In this document: positions 1 to 4,922 of the stretch, piece by piece
Numbering within the stretch: the stretch's first letter is position 1
Layout of the letters: every line of letters starts with the position of its first letter
DNA from: Thermococcus sp.
GTDB taxonomy: Archaea; Methanobacteriota_B; Thermococci; Thermococcales; Thermococcaceae
Assembly: GCA_015522395.1 (NCBI GenBank)
Contig: WAMH01000111.1
Location: 1-9,325 of the forward strand
Direction: 5' to 3'
Length of the DNA: 9,325 bases
The notes under the pieces: generated by a model
What the model saw: the letters and a program-made list of their open reading frames with translations, nothing else
What the model was told of the DNA's origin: nothing
Databases searched by the model: none
Position numbers and translations under genes: made by a program

Positions 1-16
1 AAAGAAAATAGTCCCC

Positions 17-33
17 GGTTATTAAACCTTTTT
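17..33 (+). terminator. possible terminator of an upstream gene outside the window
   Basis: GGTT (17-20) and AACC (25-28) can pair around the loop ATTA, and a run of five T follows at 29-33. Archaeal termination in Thermococcales mostly needs only a T run, so this could end a plus-strand transcript entering from the left. The stem is short and the T run lies directly before the tRNA-Ala promoter. Read on the other strand, the same bases resemble an A-rich BRE plus TTTAATAA box, so a leftward promoter is an equal alternative. Confidence 0.3.
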
Positions 34-37
34 GGAC

Positions 38-52
38 CGCAAAATTTATAAA
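38..52 (+). promoter_or_regulatory. BRE/TATA promoter of the tRNA-Ala/tRNA-Val unit
   Basis: A purine-rich BRE (CGCAAAA region, 38-44) is followed directly by TTTATAAA (45-52), the classic archaeal box A. Counting about 26 nt from the box centre puts the start of transcription near 73-75, which leaves a 5' leader of about 20 nt before the mature tRNA-Ala at 96, to be removed by RNase P. Nearly the same sequence recurs before tRNA-Asn at 671-686. Confidence 0.8.
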
Positions 53-95
53 CCCGCCCCGGTAGGTGATTACGGCGCTTGGCGTCGTTGGGAGT

Positions 96-173
<78 letters not shown>

Positions 174-183
174 TCCCTGGGTT

Positions 184-261
184 GGGCCCGTGGTCTAGAC
201 TGGTTATGACGCCACCCTGACAAGGTGGAGGTCCGGGGTTCGAATCCCCGCGGGCCCACCA
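184..261 (+). tRNA. tRNA-Val (anticodon GAC)
   Basis: The acceptor stem GGGCCCG (184-190) pairs perfectly with CGGGCCC (251-257). The anticodon stem CCACC/GGTGG encloses CTGACAA, giving anticodon GAC at 219-221. The T arm is CGGGG-TTCGAAT-CCCCG. Discriminator A258 and CCA (259-261) are encoded. It decodes GUC and GUU valine codons. No promoter lies in the 10-nt gap after tRNA-Ala, so it is likely processed from the same transcript. Its acceptor stem is identical to that of the CAT tRNA at 797-874. Confidence 0.96.
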
Positions 262-541
262 TAGGAGACTTTTGCCAAGCAAGAGTTTCATCAAAGTTAA
301 TAGCTCCTTCTAAGGGTTCAATTTACGGAGGGTTTTGTAATCCAAATGCGGGTTTTAAACAAGAACTATATACGATTGCGAGTTTAGAATTGGTTACTTT
401 GGTGAAGCTTTTCCCAAAAGCTTGTTCGTCTGTGCGACGTTGGGGCTTTGCTCCACTACGCGGGACGATAGCTCCGTTGATTTTGATCCGTGTTAGTAGT
501 TTTTCTTGAGAAGCGTCAACTGAGAGCCATGGAGTTACTTA
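262..541. other. AT-richer stretch between tRNA genes, no intact gene; possible decayed insertion
   Basis: These 280 bases contrast with the GC-rich tRNA genes and polymerase operon. No reading frame has both a Shine-Dalgarno site and a recognisable product. On the minus strand a frame stays open for 71 codons (538 down to 326) between two TAA stops, but it contains no ATG, GTG or TTG, so it cannot be an intact gene. It includes a basic, Arg/Lys/Gln-rich segment. An 8-bp palindrome lies at 405-423 and a T5 run at 500-504. I do not recognise the protein. It could be an eroded insertion next to tRNA genes or merely non-coding spacer. Confidence 0.45.
405..423. repeat. perfect 8-bp inverted repeat (hairpin)
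   Basis: AAGCTTTT (405-412) and AAAAGCTT (416-423) are exact reverse complements around CCC. The flanking bases (G404 and G424) do not extend it. It could form a hairpin in either transcript. It might be the subterminal hairpin of a decayed transposon or a termination structure for read-through from the tRNA genes; neither role is shown. Confidence 0.6.
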
Positions 542-618
542 TGGAGCCCCGGGCGGGATTTGAACCCGCGACCGGCGGATTACAAGTCCGCCGCCCCGCC
601 AGGCTAGGCTACCGGGGC
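542..618 (-). tRNA. tRNA-Thr (anticodon TGT)
   Basis: On the reverse complement the acceptor stem GCCCCGG (618-612) pairs with CCGGGGC (552-546). The anticodon stem GCGGA/TCCGC encloses CTTGTAA, giving anticodon TGT (complement of 582-584). The T arm is GCGGG-TTCAAAT-CCCGC. Discriminator U (545) and an encoded CCA (544-542) complete it. It reads ACA threonine codons and probably others by wobble. No intron is seen. It is transcribed leftwards from its own promoter at 643-657, divergently from tRNA-Asn. Confidence 0.96.
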
Positions 619-642
619 ACGGTTTAATGGGATGCTGGAATG

Positions 643-657
643 GATATAAAGTTTTCG
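643..657 (-). promoter_or_regulatory. BRE/TATA promoter of tRNA-Thr
   Basis: On the minus strand CGAAAAC (657-651) is a BRE, followed by the TATA box TTTATATC (650-643). The predicted transcription start is near 621, only a few bases before the mature tRNA 5' end at 618. The motif closely resembles the rpoH promoter at 1205-1220. It forms a divergent pair with the tRNA-Asn promoter. Confidence 0.8.
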
Positions 658-670
658 CACTTCAGATGCA

Positions 671-686
671 CCGCAAGATTTATAAA
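671..686 (+). promoter_or_regulatory. BRE/TATA promoter of the tRNA-Asn/tRNA-CAT unit
   Basis: The BRE CCGCAAGA (671-678) precedes TTTATAAA (679-686). The predicted start of transcription is near 708, about 8 nt before tRNA-Asn at 716. It matches the tRNA-Ala promoter at almost every base. The BREs of this and the tRNA-Thr promoter are about 13 bp apart and face away from each other, so two TBP/TFB complexes would assemble close together. Confidence 0.8.
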
Positions 687-715
687 TTCACCCCGTATTC
701 CCTACATTGGGTCGT

Positions 716-791
716 GCCGCCGTAGCTTAGTTGGTAGAGCGCCGGACTGTTAATCCGGCGGTCCCCGGTTCGAGTCCGGGCGGCGGCGCCA
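716..791 (+). tRNA. tRNA-Asn (anticodon GTT)
   Basis: The acceptor stem GCCGCCG (716-722) pairs with CGGCGGC (781-787). The anticodon stem CCGGA/TCCGG encloses CTGTTAA, giving anticodon GTT at 749-751. The T arm is CCCGG-TTCGAGT-CCGGG. Discriminator G788 and CCA (789-791) are encoded. It decodes AAC and AAU. A second tRNA begins 5 nt later, so both are presumably cut from one precursor. Confidence 0.97.
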
Positions 792-796
792 TCCGT

Positions 797-874
797 GGGC
801 CCGTAGCTCAGCCTGGTCAGAGCGCGCGGCTCATAACCGCGTGGTCGGGGGTTCAAAGCCCCCCGGGCCCACCA
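797..874 (+). tRNA. tRNA with CAT anticodon: elongator Met or Ile2
   Basis: The acceptor stem GGGCCCG (797-803) pairs with CGGGCCC (864-870). The anticodon stem CGCGG/CCGCG encloses CTCATAA, with anticodon CAT. Discriminator A871 and CCA (872-874) are encoded. It is not the initiator: archaeal initiators start with an A1:U72 pair and have three G:C pairs next to the anticodon loop with G at 29-31, whereas here pair 1 is G:C and position 29 is C. An elongator Met is the usual automatic call. The alternative is tRNA-Ile2, whose C34 is modified to agmatidine by TiaS so that it reads AUA; a GGGCC acceptor stem with A73 resembles archaeal isoleucine tRNAs as I remember them. The sequence alone does not settle this. 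Confidence 0.9.
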
Positions 875-905
875 CTTCCGGTATCCTTCTGCGGTGATTC
901 CCTCG

Positions 906-926
906 AGCGCTTGCGCTGTTATTATT
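906..926 (+). terminator. possible terminator after the tRNA-Asn/CAT unit
   Basis: AGCGC (906-910) and GCGCT (913-917) can form a small stem, effectively closed by a CTTG tetraloop, about 30 nt after the tRNA. A T-rich but interrupted tract follows (GTTATTATTATG). There is no clean run of five T, so this is a weak candidate. Confidence 0.25.
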
Positions 927-1041
927 ATGTCAATTAGTGCCCGTAAAAATCTGGAATTTTAGTCGTATCTGTAGTAGTATATTGGCATTTTGTCCTTAGA
1001 TTGGGCTAAAAGTTGTATAGATGTTCATTGATTTTGGATCT

Positions 1042-1073
1042 GTTCCCCCCACCCCATCAGGGAGCTGGGGAAC
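1042..1073 (+). ncRNA. candidate GC-rich hairpin RNA (speculative)
   Basis: GTTCCCC (1042-1048) and GGGGAAC (1067-1073) are perfect 7-bp complements around an 18-nt loop, forming a GC island in AT-rich surroundings. In AT-rich intergenic DNA of hyperthermophiles, local GC enrichment is a known sign of structured RNA. A TATA-like box, TTGTATAG (1013-1020) after CTAAAAG, lies about 26 nt upstream, so a transcript would begin near the first base of the stem. There is no recognisable family: no C/D boxes, no H/ACA motif and no kink-turn seen. Confidence 0.22.
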
Positions 1074-1204
1074 CTGGGGATTGAGTTTATAACCTTTACG
1101 GTGATCAATGCAGTGTTGTGTTCATTAAAGTCTATCGAAGCCCCTTGGAGGGTTCTTAAAGTTTACGTAACCGATATAAATCCCCTTCGCCCCCAGAAAC
1201 CACT

Positions 1205-1220
1205 CGAAAAGCTTATATAG
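1205..1220 (+). promoter_or_regulatory. main BRE/TATA promoter of the RNA polymerase operon
   Basis: CGAAAAG (1205-1211) is a strong BRE, and CTTATATAG follows with the TATA box TTATATAG at 1213-1220. The expected transcription start is at about 1242-1244, giving a 5' leader of roughly 40 nt before the rpoH GTG. The element closely matches the tRNA-Thr promoter. It is the nearest and best promoter to rpoH, and no comparable element is seen in the short gaps between the following genes. Confidence 0.8.
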
Positions 1221-1283
1221 AAAAAACCACAGGGTGGAGGTAGTGGTAATCATTCTTGAAAAATGTTGAGGGGGCAGTTCTCG

Positions 1284-1532
1284 GTGGCGACGAAAAAGGA
1301 GTTTGATGTGTTCATGCATGAGCTGGTGCCCGAGCACAGAATCCTCAGTGAGGAGGAAAAGGAGGAACTTCTGCGGAAGTACAGAATAAAGATATCCCAG
1401 CTCCCGCAGATCAAAGCTTCGGATCCAGCCGTGGTTGCTCTTGGTGCGAAGCCGGGTGATGTTCTTGAGATAAAGAGGAAGAGCCCGACGGCCGGCTACT
1501 ATAACTACTACCGGCTCGTTGTGGAGGACTGA
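1284..1532 (+). CDS. rpoH: DNA-directed RNA polymerase subunit H (Rpo5)
   Basis: Small core subunit equivalent to the C-terminal assembly domain of eukaryotic Rpb5; it sits at the lower jaw near incoming DNA. With the GTG start at 1284 the protein is 82 residues, the usual archaeal length, since archaea lack the Rpb5 N-terminal domain. Visible family motifs are HELVPEH (12-18), LPQI then DP (40-48), GAKPGDV (54-60) and the aromatic C-terminal GYYNYYRLV (71-79). I chose GTG because GAGGGGG (1268-1274) sits 9 nt upstream as a Shine-Dalgarno site and the protein then begins MATKKEF, as in relatives. An in-frame ATG at 1263 would add seven residues, but it lacks an SD and would read through this one. 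It is first in the operon, 17 nt before rpoB. Confidence 0.95.
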   Translation: MATKKEFDVFMHELVPEHRILSEEEKEELLRKYRIKISQLPQIKASDPAVVALGAKPGDVLEIKRKSPTAGYYNYYRLVVED

Positions 1533-1538
1533 TTCTGA

Positions 1539-1544
1539 GAGGTG
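1539..1544 (+). promoter_or_regulatory. Shine-Dalgarno site of rpoB
   Basis: GAGGTG is fully complementary to the archaeal 16S 3' end (CACCTC) and lies 5 nt before the ATG at 1550, inside the 17-nt gap after rpoH. It fixes the rpoB start. Confidence 0.8.
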
Positions 1545-1549
1545 GGATC

Positions 1550-4500
1550 ATGACGTCTAGAGGACAGACCGTTGTTGAGGTTACCCCCGACGATCTCTGG
1601 CTTGTTATGGAGGCTTACTGGAAAGAGAACGGCCTTGTGAGACAGCACCTCGATTCTTACAATGCCTTCATCGACTACGGGATGCAGCAGGTTATAGATG
1701 AGTTTGGCGGCTTGAAGCCGGACATACCGGACTTCGAGGTCAAGTTCGGGAAGATACGCCTCGGCGAGCCTGAGTTCCAGGAGGCACAGGGGCAGAGGAA
1801 GCCGCTCTACCCCATGGACGCTCGCATAAGGAACCTCACCTACTCGGCACCGCTTTACCTCGAACTCATACCCGTCATAAAGGGCATTGAGCAGGAACCG
1901 GTTGAGGTTCGCATAGGCGAGCTTCCGATAATGCTGAAGTCCAAGGCGTGCAGACTCTACGGTCTGAGCGACGAGGAGCTGATAAAACTCGGCGAGGATC
2001 CTCGCGACCCTGGAGGATACTTCGTCGTAAACGGTTCCGAGAGGGTTATAGTTTCTATCGAAGACCTTGCCCCCAACAAGACGCTCGTTGAGAAGGACGA
2101 GAGGCAGAACAGGATAATCGCGAAGGTCTTCTCTTACAGGCACGGTTACAGGGCGCTCATCACCGTCGAGAGGAGGAAGGACGGTATACTCTACGTCAAC
2201 ATTCCGAACGTCCCGAGACCGGTTAAGTTCGTCTACGTCATGCGTGCCCTTGGTCTTCTTAGTGACAGGGAGATAGTTGAGGCAGTCAGCGATGATCCAA
2301 GGATACAACAGGTTCTCTTCGACAACCTTGAGGATGCCAGCGACATAACGACGCAGGAGGAGGCAATGGATTACATCGGGAGGCTTTCCCTGCCGGGTCA
2401 GCCCAGGGAATACCGGCTCAAGAGGGCCGAGCACATAATAGACAACAACCTCCTGCCACACATGGGCGTTGAGGAGAAGGACAGGAGAGCAAAGGCCTAC
2501 TACCTTGGCATGATGGCCCTTAAGGTCCTTGAGCTTTCGCTCGACCTCCGCGGTGAGGACGACAAGGACCACTACGCCAACAAAAGGCTCAAGCTGGCTG
2601 GAGACCTCCTGAGGGACCTCTTCAGGGTGGCATTCGGCCAGCTTGTAAAGGACATGCAGTATCAGATGACCAAGACCTACCAGAGGAAAGGCGAGCGTTA
2701 TACCTTTGAGAACATTCAGCGCTTCGTGAGAAACTCGATAAGACCCGACGTGCTTAGCGAGAGAATCGAGCACGCCCTCGCTACCGGCGCTTGGCCCGGT
2801 GGAAGGACCGGTGTGAGTCAGCTTCTCGATAGGACCAACTACATGTCGACCCTCTCACATCTAAGGCGTGTTACCTCTCCGCTCAGCAGGGAGCAACCTC
2901 ACTTCGAGGCGCGTGACCTCCACGGGACCCACTGGGGCAGGATATGCCCGACCGAGACTCCAGAGGGTCCGAACTGTGGTCTTGTCAAGAACCTCGCGCT
3001 GATGTCCCAGATAACCACCGGCATCCCGGAGGAGGAGGTAAGGGAGTATCTGAGCAGACTCGGTGTTGTTCCAATAGAGGAGCGCAGGCCGAATCCCCAG
3101 CTCTGGCGTGTTTACCTCAACGGAGTTCTTATCGGGACCATTGAAGATGGAGAAGCCCTGGTCAGCAGGATCAGGACCGACAGACGGAGCGGGAAGATAA
3201 GCGACGTTATCAACGCGGCTATCTACGCCGATCAAGACGTCAAGGAGATATACGTCAACAGCGACGATGGAAGGGTCAGGAGACCGCTTATCATAGTGGA
3301 GAACGGCCAGCCCAAGCTAACTAGGGAGCACGTGGAGGGGATAAAGAACGGAACGCTCACTTGGAGTGACCTCGTTAAGATGGGTGTCATAGAGTACCTC
3401 GATGCAGACGAGGAGGAGAACGCTTACGTTGCCACATGGCCATGGGAGGTAACGGAGGAGCACACCCACCTCGAGCTTATGCCAGCAGCGATACTCGGTA
3501 TCCCGGCGTCACTCGTTCCATACCCGGAGCACAACGCCGCTCCAAGAAACACCTACGGCGCTGGTATGGCCAAGCAGAGCCTCGGCTTCGGAAGCGCGAA
3601 CTTCCGCATACGGGTCGACACTCGCGGTCATTTGATGCACTATCCCGAGGTTCCTCTCGTCAACTCGCGCATAATGAAGGCCGTCGGTTTCGAGGACAGA
3701 CCAGCAGGCCAGAACTTCGTTGTCGCGGTCCTCAGCTACGTCGGCTACAACATGGAGGATGCAATCATCATGAACAAGGCCTCAATCGAGCGCGGCCTCG
3801 GAAGGAGCACCTTCTTCAGAACCTACGAGGCGGAGGAGAAGCGCTACCTTGGCGGCCAGACCGACCGCTTCGAGGTTCCCGACCCGACGATACAGGGCTA
3901 CCTCGGCGAGAAATACTACAGGCACCTCGACGAGGACGGCCTCATATTCCCGGAGTCCAAAGTGGAAGGAAAGGATGTTCTCGTTGGAAGAACTTCACCG
4001 CCCAGGTTCCTTGAGGAGCAGAGCGGCCTCGGCGGCATAATCCTCCAGGAGAGGCGTGAAACGAGTGTCAGCGTCAGACCGAGCGAGAGGGGCATAGTGG
4101 ACAAGGTCATAATCACCGAGACCGGGGACGGAACCAAGCTCGTCAAGGTTACCACGAGGGATCTGCGCATCCCGGAGCTTGGAGACAAGTTCGCCTCGAG
4201 GCACGGTCAGAAGGGTGTCATCGGGCTCATCGTCCCGCAGGAGGACATGCCCTGGACGGAGAGCGGAATCGTTCCGGACCTGATAGTCAACCCGCACGGT
4301 ATCCCGAGCCGTATGACCGTCGGACAGCTCCTTGAGGCCATCGGCGGAAAGGTTGCCGCGCTGAAGGGCAGGCGCGTTGACGGTACTGCCTTTATCGGAG
4401 AGCCGGAGGAGAAGCTCAGGAAGGAGCTTGAGGAGCTTGGGTTCAAGCACAACGGAAGGGAAGTCATGTACGACGGCATAACCGGAAGGAGGCTTGAAGC

Positions 4501-4918
4501 GGAGATATTCGTCGGCGTCATCTACTACCAGAGACTCCACCACATGGTAGCGGACAAGATGCACGCGCGCTCGAGAGGTCCGGTTCAGGTGCTCACCAAG
4601 CAGCCCACCGAAGGAAGGGCCAGGGAAGGCGGTCTCCGCTTCGGTGAGATGGAGAGGGATGTGCTCATCGGCCACGGCGCGGCAATGTTGCTCATAGAGA
4701 GGCTCCTCGAAGAGAGCGACAAGACGGAAGTGTGGGTCTGCGAGAACTGCGGACATATAGCCATAGAGGACAAGCGCCGCGGAAAGGTCTACTGCCCAGT
4801 CTGCGGCGAGGAGGAGAGGATAAGCAAGGTCGAGATGAGCTACGCCTTTAAGCTCCTGCTTGACGAGCTGAAGGCGATGGTAATAAGACCCGCCCTGAGA
4901 TTGAAGGATAGGGTGTGA
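1550..4918 (+). CDS. rpoB: DNA-directed RNA polymerase subunit B (Rpo2), undivided
   Basis: Second-largest polymerase subunit, counterpart of Rpb2 and bacterial beta; with A' and A'' it forms the catalytic cleft. The 1122 residues match the intact Thermococcales/crenarchaeal type; in many methanogens and halophiles this gene is split into B'' and B', but no stop or restart is seen here. Motifs in order: NGSERV (161-166) in the N-terminal protrusion/lobe part; HGTHWGRICPTETPEG (458-473) in the fork region; GYNMEDAI with Glu736-Asp737, equivalent to the Rpb2 acidic pair near metal B; GDKFASRHGQKG (878-889) of the hybrid-binding domain; and a C-terminal clamp zinc site with Cys1064, Cys1067, Cys1082 and Cys1085. 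All are intact. It ends 4 nt before rpoA1, implying coupled translation and equal output of the large subunits. Confidence 0.99.
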   Translation: MTSRGQTVVEVTPDDLWLVMEAYWKENGLVRQHLDSYNAFIDYGMQQVIDEFGGLKPDIPDFEVKFGKIRLGEPEFQEAQGQRKPLYPMDARIRNLTYSAPLYLELIPVIKGIEQEPVEVRIGELPIMLKSKACRLYGLSDEELIKLGEDPRDPGGYFVVNGSERVIVSIEDLAPNKTLVEKDERQNRIIAKVFSYRHGYRALITVERRKDGILYVNIPNVPRPVKFVYVMRALGLLSDREIVEAVSDDPRIQQVLFDNLEDASDITTQEEAMDYIGRLSLPGQPREYRLKRAEHIIDNNLLPHMGVEEKDRRAKAYYLGMMALKVLELSLDLRGEDDKDHYANKRLKLAGDLLRDLFRVAFGQLVKDMQYQMTKTYQRKGERYTFENIQRFVRNSIRPDVLSERIEHALATGAWPGGRTGVSQLLDRTNYMSTLSHLRRVTSPLSREQPHFEARDLHGTHWGRICPTETPEGPNCGLVKNLALMSQITTGIPEEEVREYLSRLGVVPIEERRPNPQLWRVYLNGVLIGTIEDGEALVSRIRTDRRSGKISDVINAAIYADQDVKEIYVNSDDGRVRRPLIIVENGQPKLTREHVEGIKNGTLTWSDLVKMGVIEYLDADEEENAYVATWPWEVTEEHTHLELMPAAILGIPASLVPYPEHNAAPRNTYGAGMAKQSLGFGSANFRIRVDTRGHLMHYPEVPLVNSRIMKAVGFEDRPAGQNFVVAVLSYVGYNMEDAIIMNKASIERGLGRSTFFRTYEAEEKRYLGGQTDRFEVPDPTIQGYLGEKYYRHLDEDGLIFPESKVEGKDVLVGRTSPPRFLEEQSGLGGIILQERRETSVSVRPSERGIVDKVIITETGDGTKLVKVTTRDLRIPELGDKFASRHGQKGVIGLIVPQEDMPWTESGIVPDLIVNPHGIPSRMTVGQLLEAIGGKVAALKGRRVDGTAFIGEPEEKLRKELEELGFKHNGREVMYDGITGRRLEAEIFVGVIYYQRLHHMVADKMHARSRGPVQVLTKQPTEGRAREGGLRFGEMERDVLIGHGAAMLLIERLLEESDKTEVWVCENCGHIAIEDKRRGKVYCPVCGEEERISKVEMSYAFKLLLDELKAMVIRPALRLKDRV

Positions 4919-4922
4919 TAGC

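Larger units (their letters stand above)
875..1204. other. AT-rich intergenic region upstream of rpoH
   Basis: No open frame here has a convincing start, SD and length on either strand. The stretch holds the weak terminator near 906, a GC-rich hairpin at 1042-1073, and TATA-like boxes on the plus strand near 1013-1020, 1085-1092 and 1173-1181, ahead of the strong rpoH promoter. It therefore looks like regulatory or non-coding RNA space rather than protein-coding DNA. Confidence 0.6.

Noticed and set aside
285..300. TGATGA on the minus strand as a C box of a C/D guide sRNA
   Set aside because: The base before it is T rather than a purine, and no CTGA D box follows at a suitable distance.
251..874. 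Identical CGGGCCCACCA at 251-261 and 864-874 as possible att repeats of an integrated element
   Set aside because: Both copies are the acceptor 3' ends of functional tRNA genes with the same stem. The interval holds only other tRNA genes and no integrase, so shared tRNA structure explains the repeat.
1243..1269. Tiny GTG-initiated leader ORF (8 codons) ahead of rpoH, preceded by GGAGGT at 1236-1241
   Set aside because: The predicted transcript starts at about 1243, so the SD would not be in the mRNA. The peptide shows no regulatory codon pattern, and such short frames arise by chance.
1508..2773. 421-codon open frame antisense to the start of rpoB
   Set aside because: It lies wholly opposite strongly conserved coding sequence, has no recognisable domain or SD, and is explained by the biased codon use of rpoB, which rarely places stop triplets on the other strand.
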